This document shows positions 43,599-54,526 of a stretch of 64,000 bases of DNA, in pieces (position 1 is the first letter of the stretch; every line of letters begins with the position of its first letter). The notes beneath the pieces were generated by a model. The model was not told the DNA's origin, searched no databases, and was given only the letters and a program-made list of their open reading frames with translations. The position numbers and the translations under genes are program-made. The stretch spans positions 134,078,930 through 134,142,929 of the forward strand of contig NC_133123.1 of assembly GCF_033568475.1 (NCBI RefSeq). Reading direction: 5' to 3'. This DNA comes from Henckelia pumila (lineage: Eukaryota; Streptophyta; Magnoliopsida; Lamiales; Gesneriaceae).

Positions 43599-44118
43599 TG
43601 CACGCTTCCATCTCCAATCAAATAATCGATCCTCCCTTCCGGGTCTCAAAGAAATCAAAAACATCAAAATGTGCTGAAAGAGATGAGTCTTTACTTAAAT
43701 CTTCACCTTGATAAATAAGATTAGTCTCAGCATCCTTTGTATTTTCTTTTGAAGATTGATAATACATATCAACAAGGTGTAATTTCGACATACTACAATT
43801 ATTATACCAATTACCTTTATCTCCACTCGTTTTCTTAATTCATTGATTTATTATTTTGGTGACCACTTTCAAAATTCTTTCTTCTCTTGGTTTTCACCCC
43901 ACTTTTTGGAACTTTTATTCTTTTGATCATTATCATTATTATAACCACCGTTAAAATAACGAGGTTTTCCACACCCACGACCATATAGATGAAAGCGTCC
44001 TGGATCGCTCCCACGGCCACGTCCATGACCACGACCGAATCCCATCTTAGCTTGTTTCATCTTTTTATCATGCATTGCCACATTCACTTCATGAAATGTT
44101 TGCACAGGCCTGTGTGAC
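43599..44118 (-). pseudogene. Retrotransposon gag relic, copy 2 (antisense)
   Basis: Homologous to 11401-11910. The minus strand shows GRGHGRGRGSDPGRFHLYG and a broken zinc-knuckle tail in shifted frames. The right edge (GTTTGCACAGGCCTGTGTG) joins directly to the MIF upstream region at 44119, which shows the order SPH, gag relic, MIF in the ancestral module. Confidence 0.65.
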
Positions 44119-44626
44119 AGATATAACGTATTTTATTGTTGCACATATATATAATGATTTATTTTATATGGTTTCCCATACGCCCACGTACCAATTTCCA
44201 TAACGTAGATGCTCTTTTTTTCATTTCCTAGATTATGTTTTCTTCGCACAAGCATTAATTCTTTCGCCACATTTTCAAAACATGCAAGGAATTAAACATT
44301 GGTCCATTAATTAATCTTTTTCATAAATGTTAGAGTAGATCTAGATCGATATAAAACTCGTACGCCTGTCTCCAGGATTCGATCGGATACTATTTTAGTA
44401 ATTTTATTGAGTTAAAATAATATATTTAACCAACTACTGGCTACTGCGCTGCATGCCTACATGAACCACAAATACTTCTCTCAATAGATTCATTAAATAT
44501 ATATCCCGCTGACCAATTAAATTACCAAAACAAGTTCAACAATATATAGAATTATTAATTAATTTTCCTTTTATATATCCATAAATAAAACTCATTTATC
44601 AAACTGATCTACTCGTAAAGGGTACT
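44119..44626. other. Upstream region of MIF fragment 3
   Basis: No gene. Conserved MIF 5' flank as at 240-1185 without the hAT insertion; it serves as the empty site for that element. Confidence 0.6.
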
Positions 44627-44956
44627 ATGGATCTGTGGAAAGATGATCAGGATTTGAAGAAGATCTCGAGTGAGGTAGTAGAAGTGGGTTACTACTTGGA
44701 GTGCAGGAAAAACCACGCGCCGAGCATCGGCAAGTACGCGGTGGACGGGTGCTGCGATTTCATGTTACAAGTTTTTTCCGTCAAAAGAAAAAAAATACAC
44801 TTCCATATTTTCTTATGTTTTCGTTTAACTTGTACATGTTTTATGAATTTATCGACGCTAAAATATGGGATTTTTCCATATCCTGGATTTAAGCGCTTAA
44901 TAGCGTCGACCAAACCATGTTTTACAAGCTTTATTTCAAATGAGAAATATTTTTAA
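44627..44956 (+). pseudogene. Truncated mini-zinc-finger fragment, copy 3
   Basis: The ATG at 44627 gives MDLWKDDQDLKK and then the half ZF-HD domain ECRKNHAP..GKYAVDGC..FM. This copy keeps the Gly before Lys-Tyr seen in normal MIF proteins, where copy 1 has Asp. After Met46 the frame enters the same unrelated AT-rich tail as copy 1, here open to 109 residues. The second half of the finger is absent. Same interpretation as copy 1: an old truncated duplicate. Confidence 0.75.
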
Positions 44957-45882
44957 AAAGTTCATGTTATATATTTTTTTGAAAATTAATGTTTACTTGA
45001 TCGCATATTGAACGTATGGGATTGTATAATAAAATTTTTAAGATTTATATGTTCCTTATTTTTTTTTACCGTGGGAACCCGTAACCATTATTCTCTGATT
45101 TACATTAGGTACACCAAAATTACGAACTAAAGTAATTAATATATTGCAAACTATGCTAGTCAAATAAATCACAACGAAGAAGTCATGTGTACAAATTCAC
45201 CTGAGAATGCGTTGATAAGAAGAATTATCTTCTGACAATTGATTATCAAGCGTTCACCGCTCAATCAACTACTCCACTAAATCATATAGTCCTTTGTTCT
45301 ATCCTACTCTTATAATTTGGCTCTTCCATGCACAAACATTATCTAATTGTTCTAATTTTTTATGAAATAATTAAATAACCTATATTTTCACATTTTAAAA
45401 TATATATTTCTCACGTACTCGTTTTTTGCATCAATTAATATATATTACACACCCATACTACATATTTCAAAAACTGTAAATTGTATTATAAGATCTATTA
45501 TTTCAGTAACTGTATTATATAATTATACTATATTTCATTATGTAGCATAGGAATGCTAATAATCCAATTAATAGTAGAAAATCATATATATATATATATA
45601 TATATGTATATTTATTACATTAATGATCGATTGTGATGAATCTGATGATATGTAAGAAATTCTGATGAAATTTAGAAATCACAGAGCTGGATTTAGTAGG
45701 AAATATATATATAATAAATTATTATGATTTAATTTGCCTAAAAAAATATTAGAATATCTTAATTTGAATGATTAGAAATGTGCATTGAATATTTGCTCCA
45801 AATTGCAGATATGGTTCAACCAACGCTATAAATTAAGTGATGAGAAGTTGAACGTACCAATATAATAAAATAAATTATAAAG
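44957..45882. other. Post-MIF spacer and SPH7 promoter
   Basis: Uninterrupted version of the MIF-to-SPH spacer and the best empty site for the MULE at 1904 (around 45345). Short (AT)n at 45586-45605. The SPH promoter block is at 45770-45870 with TATAAATT at 45827-45834, 49-56 bp before the ATG. Confidence 0.65.
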
Positions 45883-46347
45883 ATGAAAAACATGAACATG
45901 AATTCAGGAGTATTAGTAGTAGTAGTAGTGTTCCTAATGATTAATATTCTGCATGTTTTGGTTGTGAATGCAAGAGATTGTTTGATACATGATAATTATA
46001 AAATAGTGTACGTGGGAAACTGGCTCCCCGGCAACGCAACGTTGGCCGTGCATTGTTACTCTATGTACGACGACCTCGGGCTTCAAATTCTGGGGAAGGG
46101 TCAAGAATTCACTTTTAATTTCTGTGAGAGTATACTTTTCAACACAAAGTTTTACTGCCAAACAAGCTACTGGAGTAATGAGCTGAGGGGTCAAAGGAAA
46201 CTCAAGTTCCTAGCTTTCAGTACCATGTGGGAACATGAGTGGTGCCGGCCTCATCGTGTTTGCTATTGGGCATTATCCGCTCAAGGCCTTTTCTTTTCTC
46301 CCACCTATCCTCCACATCAATTCCAAAAATTTGATGGGTGGAGCTAG
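45883..46347 (+). CDS. SPH7: S-protein homologue
   Basis: A 154-residue intact ORF starting MKNMNMNSG as in SPH1. The signal peptide has a valine run at 12-16 and predicted cleavage after NA (30). Mature landmarks: VYVGNWLPGNAT with a glycosylation sequon at Asn51, VHC, MYDDLG (one Asp of the usual triple replaced by Tyr), EFTFNFC, NTKFYC, WCRPHRVCYW and the FDGWS end. Six cysteines. It is the only copy whose complete MIF-to-SPH spacer is uninterrupted. An (AT)n run follows the stop (46353-46395 and 46448-46494), and a CACTA-like element begins 205 bp downstream. Confidence 0.9.
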   Translation: MKNMNMNSGVLVVVVVFLMINILHVLVVNARDCLIHDNYKIVYVGNWLPGNATLAVHCYSMYDDLGLQILGKGQEFTFNFCESILFNTKFYCQTSYWSNELRGQRKLKFLAFSTMWEHEWCRPHRVCYWALSAQGLFFSPTYPPHQFQKFDGWS

Positions 46348-46351
46348 CTAG

Positions 46352-46352
<1 letters not shown>

Positions 46353-46398
<46 letters not shown>

Positions 46399-46444
46399 CA
46401 TCGATTGTTTCAATGATTATAAAATGCATTTTCACCAACCAAAC

Positions 46445-46494
<50 letters not shown>
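46353..46494. repeat. Two (AT)n tracts after SPH7
   Basis: Long AT dinucleotide runs at 46353-46395 and 46448-46494 flank the conserved 3' UTR words TTTCACCAACCAAACAT. Similar runs follow SPH1 and SPH3 but are shorter. Confidence 0.9.
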
Positions 46495-46497
<3 letters not shown>

Positions 46498-46569
46498 TCT
46501 CATTTATATGAAATAATTAATCAATCTAATATATACTTGTTGTAGATAAATTACTACAAGAATACATGA

Positions 46570-48028
46570 CTTCAGAGACAGATTTTGGAGACGGAAATAA
46601 AATCTATTTTAAATTTATGTAAATCATTGACGGATTTTCTACGGAATTACTAGTCCGTTTTGCTATATAACATGATATTTGAAAAGAAATTTGAGACCGA
46701 ATTTGAAACCGATTTGAGACAAAATTAAACATAAAATTTTATAAACAAAAAGAAAAACGGATTATAAACTAAATTTGAGACCATTTGATTTCTGTCCAAA
46801 ATATTGTTTAAAATTTATTGAAAATTGAGACGGAAAAAAAATCCGTTTCAAATTATCTATTTCTAATCTATTAAAAAACAAAGAAAAGTCTCAACTTAAT
46901 TAAAGCCCATCAGTTAGGTATGGGCAGATTTTCCGTCATCGTGGGAAGATGGATGGAGAGAGGAACTCATAAGCACCAATCGGTTTCTACTTGCCACAAA
47001 TTCTACCAAACATTTTTCACCTCCTTCTTCGACAAAACCACTGATATTTGCTCCAAATCCTTAATTTCAGATCTCACCGGTTTCTCGTTAGAAGCTGATA
47101 AATCTTGACACTGACATAATTGAGAGGTTGGTTGTTGCTCATTCGAAACTGATAGATTTATCCAACAAAGGAATTGGATGTTTGATTATTCATTGAAGAA
47201 GCTTTAATTTATAGATAATGAGAAGACCAAAATATAGAGATTAATATCCCATAGATTGTTTGTGGAGACCTCATTTTGTCTTTATGGTACTGTTTGCAGT
47301 ACATGGTTCTTGAAGAAGAAATTTTTTTTGGTTTATGTTTATTTCTTTAAAGTTTCTGCGAGGTCAAATATTTTGTCTAAAGTTAAGTTATAGCTTTGGA
47401 AATTTTACTGGGTATAATAATAACACAAATTTATGATTCAAGAGACGTATGATCATATATCTAGCTATGCAAACTTGTAAATTAATATGATGCCTGATGA
47501 ATCAAAGTTTAGGCTAGCGTATAAATAAAAATTTTATTTGTATGTTTTCCAAATTGGTAAATACTATAAATATTATTTAGTTTAAAATGAAATTCTTATT
47601 ATTTTGAAGTTTTGCATGGATTGGACTACATATACACATTTTAATGTTTTTTGTTTGCTGCCTTTTTATAGTGTCTTAATTCCAGGTTTACGAATATGAC
47701 TAATGACTATATTTAATGTCATCTTCTTTTCGTTAACCTGGAGTTTTATCAAGTTTATTTTTGAATTGAATTTTATGCAGTAAAGATGACTCGATTCTTA
47801 CAATTATTTTAAGTTCACACGACATAAATCCATGTGGATGATTACGGGAAGTTTAATTTCATCTATTGAAATGCAGAAATATCCTTGAAATTTAACTACA
47901 AAATCAACTTATTTTATTTAACATGTATATATTAGGAATGTATTTTCAACTTCGTTTAATTGTATGCCTTTTTATAAGGTACGTGGCACGTGCATATATG
48001 TTTCAAGTATTTTAGTTATCTTATTTGA
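46570..48028. other. CACTA interior, left part
   Basis: Subterminal region with repeated GAGAC-type words to about 46860, then non-coding AT-rich sequence. A 62-codon frame at 46920-47108 has no recognisable domain and I do not call it a gene. Confidence 0.45.
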
Positions 48029-48540
48029 TTGTAATCAGATGCGGTTGGAGCTTTACGAGAGAAGATGAAGGAGAAGAAAGCAAAAAAGGATAATGGCAAG
48101 AAAACGAAGAAAGTGAGCAATGCGAACGAGGATAATTCATGGCAATCAACAACATAGGATAGAGATAGTGAAAAGAGATAACAATGGGGTGTCCAATAAT
48201 TTTAAGGCTACGGATACAACGCCAGAAAATGCAACCAAGGCGGTGTATGAATCAATTTTCACTTTGGCTAAGAAGTTGAATTTCAAGGAGAGTTACAGCG
48301 ATTGCTTTAGCAAAAATTTTTTGTTTGGTTTGCCATTGAGAGCATTTTTATTCATGAATTTTTTGCCTCCTAAAAGAAAACCTAAAAATAAGCATATTGT
48401 TGTGTTAATACACATTGTGGTGAAGTTATATATGAAACTGAAGCATATATATATAAGTTCTCTTTTCAAAAATAATAATACATTTTTTTTAAAAAAAATG
48501 CACTTTACACACGTGACGCGTGTGCATCAATACGGGTCGC
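48029..48540 (+). other. Possible captured exon in the CACTA element
   Basis: A purine-rich stretch after an acceptor-like TTGTAATCAG (to 48039) encodes Lys/Glu-rich sequence (REKMKEKKAKKDNGKKTKK), then after a frame break a tract containing NATKAVYESIFTLAKKL. Composition differs from the AT-rich surroundings. CACTA elements often carry host gene pieces, but I cannot identify a parent gene. Confidence 0.3.
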
Positions 48541-48569
48541 TGCTCTAAATGGTTCGGACAGTTTCTCAG

Positions 48570-48998
48570 TGTTAGGGAATTACAGCCCATAATAACTGAT
48601 AACCGACGGATAATAATTGCGGAATAAAATAATCAATAAGAACACCAAGGATTTACGTGGTTCACCCAATATAGGCTACGTCCACGGAACTATTGCAATA
48701 TTTATAACCGGAGAAATATTACAAGTGTATACAAAACACTATATCTCACCACACCCAAACCCCGTATTACCGAGAAAATATTTCTCTAACTCACACAAGA
48801 GAACTCTCAAGAAAATCCAAGAAACCCTTTTATTTCTTTTTTCTATTAGCTCTCGATTTTGGGATGATTTAACAAATGAGCAGGGAGCTCTATTTATAGG
48901 CTAAAAAATGCGTGAAGGCATTAATTCAGTAACCATCATCCGACAACAATTTCTTGCCACCAACTGCATTTATGGTGGAATTGAATTTCCACCTAACA
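48570..48998 (-). repeat. 3' LTR of copia C
   Basis: 429 bp, homologous to 53089-53521. Confidence 0.9.
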
Positions 48999-49069
48999 TT
49001 TCTCCCACTTGAAGAGTTGATTTCAATCATGGCTTCACACAGTCAATGCAACAGCTCATGCCTATTTTC

Positions 49070-52000
49070 TTATAATTGCAGTTCAACTAAAGTTGAACAC
49101 AACTTCAGTTTATCAGTGGTCACCGCTTTTGTGAACATATCAGCTAGATTTCTACTTCCAGGAATCTTTTCAAGCATCAAGATTCCATCTTCCAAAACCG
49201 ATCTGATGAAATGGTACCGAACCTGTATATGCTTCGTCCTAGGATGATAAACAGGATTCTTTGCCAAATGAATATCACTCTGACTGTCATAGTATAATGT
49301 GCTATCCTCAAGCTTCTGACCCAATTGCTCAAGGAATTATCTCAACCATATCATCTCTTTGCTAGCTTCTGTCACTGCAACATACTCAGCTTCAGTAGTC
49401 GAAAGCGCAACAATATTTTGCAACTTGGACACCCAGCTTACTGTCGTACCACCCAATCTAAATACATATCCAGTAGTACTCTTCCTGCCGTCTAGATCAC
49501 CACCCATGTCGGCATCTACAAAACCTTGTAAGCCTGAATTTGACTTTTTGAAGCACAGAGATGAACTGATAGTACCTTTCAAATATCTGAGAATCCACTT
49601 CACTGCTTCCCAGCGTTGTTTCCCTGGATTGCTCATAAACCTGCTAACAAATCCCACTGCATGTGCTATGTCTCGTCTGATGCACACCATTGCATACATG
49701 AGGCTTCCGACAGCAGATGCATAAGGAACCTTATTCATATAAGCATGCTCCTGCTCCGTCGATGATGGTTGAGCTTTGGTTAGTTTGAAATGACTAGCCA
49801 AAGGAGTACTAACCGTTTTAGCTTCATCCATGTTGAATCTGCTAAGCACTTTTTTCACGTACTGTTCCTGAGATAACTTCAAGACTCTGTTCACCCGATC
49901 TCTTAAGATCCTCATTCCAAGGATTTGTTTTGCAGCTCCCAAATCCTTCATTGCAAATTCTTTTGATAACTCTCTCTTGAGTTTATCAATCTCCTCCAGA
50001 CAAAATCCTGCTATCACCATGTCATCTACATATAGTAGTAGAATGATATAGGAATCGTCAATCTTAATCACATAACAACAGTGATCCGCCTGACACCTCA
50101 CGAAACCGTTGTTATTCATGAATCCATCAAACTTCTTGTAACACTGTCTTGAAGATTTTTTGAGACCATACAAGCTCTTCTGAAGTTTGCACACCATTTT
50201 CTCTTTTCCTCGTACTTCAAATTCCTGTGGCTATTTCATATAAATTTCTTCATCCAAGTCATCATGAAGAAACGCCATCTTTACATCCAAATGCTCAAGA
50301 TGTAATTCTTCCTTAGCCAGTAGTCCAAGTACTATTCTGATAGTGGTTAACTTAACCACTGGAGAGAAAATCTCGGTGTAATCAACGCCATGTCTTTGTT
50401 GAAAGCCTTTTACAACAAGTCTTTCCTTGTACCGTTTGCTGCCATCAACTTCTTCTTTGATCCGATACACCCACTTGTTGTGTAATGCTTTTTTGCCTTC
50501 CGGAAGTTTTGTCAACTCCCAAGTCTGATTGGATGACAGTGAATCCATCTCATATTCCATGACTAACTCCCACTTGGTTGAATCATCATTTTGCATTGCT
50601 TCTTCAAAGGTTTCCGGTTCACCTTTATCAGTCAGCAAAATATAGTGAAGTGCAGGGGAGTATTTTTGAGGTTGTCTGATTGTTCTAGAAGATCTCCTGA
50701 GTTCAATTTCCAGAGTTTGCGGGTCATCATCTTGTGCAGTAGTTTCTTTATCTTTCAGGTTACTGGTTTTTGACTCATTCATAGGAATATCCATCAATGG
50801 TACTTCATCCGTCTTCTTGAATTCAGGACATTTATCTCCAGCTGGAATGTCTGATTTGTTCTTGTATAAAACTTTCTCATTGAAAATGACATCTCTGCTC
50901 CAAACGATCTTTCGATTTTGGTCATCCAAAACCGATAACCAAAATCATTATCTCCATAACCAATAAAGAAACACTTCTTTGATTTCGGATCAAGTTTCGT
51001 TCTGCTGGCTAAATCAATGTGAACATATGAGAGACAACCAAACACTTTCAAGAACGAAAGGTTTACTCCTTTGCCGCTTCAGACCTCCTCTTGTATTCTG
51101 CAATCAAGTGGTACCGAAGGTCCTCTATTGATCAGATACGCTGTAGTGTTAACTGCATCAGCCCAGAATGATTTTGGCAGTCCAGCGTGCAATCTCATGC
51201 TCCTGGCACGTTCATTCAGGGTTCTGTTCATTCTTTCAGCTACACCATTCTGTTGAGGTGTACCAGGAATGGTTTTCTTCATCTTGATTACGTTCTGTGC
51301 ACAATACTTCTTGAACTCAAAATCTTCATATTCTCCACCATTATCAGACCCTAAACACTTCACTTTCAAGTGGTCTCATTTTTCACCATGGATTTTCACC
51401 TTTTTTAAAGGTCTCGTAAACATCAGATTTATTTTTCAGAAAATAAACCCAAACTTTCCTGCTCGAATCATCGATAAATGTGACATAATATCATGAGCCG
51501 TCAAGGGATGTCACAGGAGATGGCCCCCACACGTCAGTATGAACCAGTTCCAACTTTGCTGCTTTCGGTTCCTACCACCTTTCGAAAAGCTCACCCATTT
51601 ATGCTTTCCAAGAACACAATTTTCACACAGTTTGTGTTCGATAGTTTTTAACTCCGGTAGCTTCCCTTTTGATATCAGCATCTTTATTCCTTTCTCACTC
51701 ATATGTCCAAGTCTACAATGCCATAGACTTGAGTTAGATCAAGCATCCACAGCTGCTAACATGTCTCTGCAACTGAAAGTCATGTAGAGAGTTCCAGTTT
51801 TCGTTCCTCGAGCAACAATCATGGCTCCTTTGCTCACTTTCCAAGAGCCATCACCAAAGGTCACTTTACGGCATTCGTCATCGAGCTGTACCACTGAGAT
51901 CAGATTCCGGGTTAATCTTGGTACATGCCTAACTTTGTTGAGTTTCCAGATAGATCCGTTTGACATTTTCAAATTGATATCACCCATACCAACTATTTTC

Positions 52001-52946
52001 AACGGTTTTCCATCTACTAGGAAAACTTTTTCGTAATTACCAGCAATTTACTGTATACCTCACGATCACCGGTGGTATGAAATGAAGCTCCCAAATCCAT
52101 ATCCCAAGAATCAACCGGGCTTTCCATGGATAGTACTAAGGCATCATGTACATCCTCAGTAACAACATTTGCATTATTCTTGGGTGATCTGCAGTCTTTT
52201 TTCATGTGACCAGTTTTACCACAGCTCCAGAACTTTAATTTCTTTTCGAATGTATTTTTGTATTTTCCACTCCTTGATTTGGATCTTCCACGCCATCGGT
52301 TAGAACCTTTTTCGCTACTCCTACCCCTACTTCTGTTTTCGAGATTTAGAGCAGATCTCGATGATGTTGCTTCTCACGAATCCATCCTGTGAAGTTCTTC
52401 ACCAAGGATTCGATCTCTGACATCATTGAATTATAACTTTCCTTTTCCAGTAGAATTGCTAACCGCTGCCCGCATCGGCTCTCAAACATTTGGTAAAGAC
52501 GCCAAAAGAATACGTGGTCGAATTTCATCATCAAATTTGATTTCAACCGATGTTAGCTGGGAAACAATCGTATTGAATTCATTGATGTCTGCTGCCACCG
52601 GAGCACCTTCCTCCATCTTTAAGTTGAATAACTTTTTCATAAGGAACACTTTATTATTTGTTGATGGCTTCTCGTACATGTTCGACAAAATAGACATCTC
52701 CTCCGTGGTTTTTTCCTCCGCCACGTTGTGTGCCACGTTCTTTGTTAGGGTCAATCGTATTACTTCTAACACTTGTCGGTCAAGAAGCTCCCAATCATCA
52801 TCCTCCATCTTTTCTGGCTTCACCCTAGATAGAGGTTGATGTAGCTTCTTGCTATACAGATAATCTTTAATCTGTAACTGCCAGAACGTGAAATCTGTAT
52901 CGTCGAACTTATTGATTTCAGGCCCCGATCCGTCATTTTCGGCCAT
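49070..52946 (-). pseudogene. Copia C gag-pol, multiply broken
   Basis: Gag starts at 52946 (MAENDGSGPEINKFDD). Visible pieces: capsid region, CCHC-like knuckle ending GHMKKDC near 52205, a PR site changed to DLGASFH, integrase pieces (LGSDNGGEYEDF near 51350; NGVAERMNRTL near 51245), RT (VYRIKEEVDG; ILLLYVDDMV near 50040) and RNase H (STTEAEYVAV; HIQVRYHFIR). Domain order and the motif SLYGLKKSSRQ place it with TNT1-type copia. In-frame stops include TAG at 50231-50233 and one at 49337-49339, and there are frameshifts in gag and integrase. No functional product. Confidence 0.9.
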
Positions 52947-53088
52947 CGCTTCTACTGCCTTAATAAAATTTCAAAAAATCTTTTTTGATGTGGAAGATCA
53001 GACAAAGCTGCAACCACAGAGTATACTCAGAATTTTTAAGAAATTTTTCACCAAGGATCTTGGACACCGTAACAGCTCTGATACTAGT

Positions 53089-53521
53089 TGTTAGGAAATT
53101 ACGACCCATAATAAACGATGACCGATGGATAATAATTGCGGAATAAAATAATCAATAAAAATACCAAAAATTTACGTGGTTCACCCAATATAGGCTATGT
53201 CCACGGAGCTACTGCAATATTTATAACCAGAGAAATATTACAAGTGTATACAAAATACTATATCTCACCACACCCAAATCCCGAGTATTACCGAAAAAAT
53301 ATTTCTCTAAACTCACACAAGAGAACACTCAAGAAAATCCAAGAAACCCTTTTATTTCTTTTTTCTATTTGCTCTCGATTTTGGGATGATTTAACAAATG
53401 AGTGGGGAGCTCTATTTATAGGCTCAAAAAACGCGTGAAGGCATTAATTCAGTAACCATCATCTGACAACAATTTCTTGCCACCAACTGCATTTATGGTG
53501 GAATTGAATTTCCACCTAACA
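53089..53521 (-). repeat. 5' LTR of copia C
   Basis: 433 bp. The adjoining internal sequence has CTCTGATACTAG, a mutated initiator-Met tRNA binding site. Confidence 0.9.
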
Positions 53522-54526
53522 ATCTGGAAAATTTTATGTTATCAACCATTATGTCAATTAAGTTCATAACACACTTATTATTACACATGATATACTTATT
53601 ATTTTTGTAAAAACATCACCTCGGTAGCTAGTATAAATTAATAACAGATTTGCAACGGACTAATCTAGTTCATTTTTTAAAATATACATAATAATTATCT
53701 AAAAAGAAAGATTAAAAAAAAGGAAAGATAAAATATGATAATTACCGACCATTATGCACCAAATCATCCCCTAATTTGCAGACGTCTCGTTGCCTCTTCT
53801 CCTTCTGTTCTTTGCCCACGGCCGTTTCTCAATTTTAACAACAGAAGAAAAGTTTGGCACTTCTTTTATGATTCTAATGTGATATCTTCGAGCAAGTTTC
53901 CATGAATTTGAAGTTTTTATAAGGTATGGGACGACTGATTTTCTTCTTCGATTCATGTTTAAAATTTTTTCAATTGAATTTCTTGTTAAATCGAATGCAA
54001 TAGGGAAGAATAAGATTTATAATTGCGAGTTAGGGTTAATATTATACCCCGTTCAATGAAATTAGATTGCCCTAAATTTGCCAGATTTGGGGCCGTTTGA
54101 ATGGGCATGGTGCCTTATTCAACAGTTAGGGTCCCTTGTAGCAACATGTCGAGGGATGTGAAGTGAAGATTAGTTTACTGGGAGGATTGATGATTTATTT
54201 AGTTACTTATAGTTCAATTAGTTATCTAATTTTGTTTACTTGGATGATGTGGATATTTGTTTATTATCAATGTTAATTACATTGTATTTTCTTTGGATTG
54301 AGAAATTACTTGTTCTAAATATTTTTAATCTATATTGAACTGTGTTATTGTGATTTAAAAATTAATATTTAAGCGAGAAATATAAAAATGAAACTGAAAG
54401 TCATAAACAACTAGTTATTTGAGACAAAACAATGACGGATCTAAGACAAAATCAGAAACGGAATTGAATTTAAAATTGAAGTAATTTGGCCAAAATACAA
54501 ACGGATTCATAAATGGCTTTATAATC
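53522..54526. other. CACTA interior, right part before the solo LTR
   Basis: No ORF of substance. AT-rich with a small purine-rich region near 53770-53960. From about 54410 it enters the right subterminal region with GACGGATC/GAGACAAAA-type words, continuing after 57157. Confidence 0.45.

Larger units (their letters stand above)
48570..53521 (-). mobile_element. Copia C: decayed TNT1-like copia retrotransposon, 4,952 bp
   Basis: LTRs of 429 bp (48570-48998) and 433 bp (53089-53521) run from TGTTAGG to CCTAACA on the plus strand and differ by many substitutions and small indels, so the insertion is old. The polypurine tract AAGTGGGAGAAA lies inside the left LTR and a decayed primer-binding site (TAGTATCAGAGC) inside the right one. 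Flanking 5-mers do not match. The element sits within the CACTA-like transposon. Confidence 0.9.

Noticed and set aside
46920..47108. 62-codon ORF in the CACTA element as a transposase piece
   Set aside because: No TPase or TnpD-like motif is visible.
48565..53526. 5-bp TSD for copia C
   Set aside because: Flanking CTCAG and ATCTG do not match; the element is old and the duplication may have mutated.
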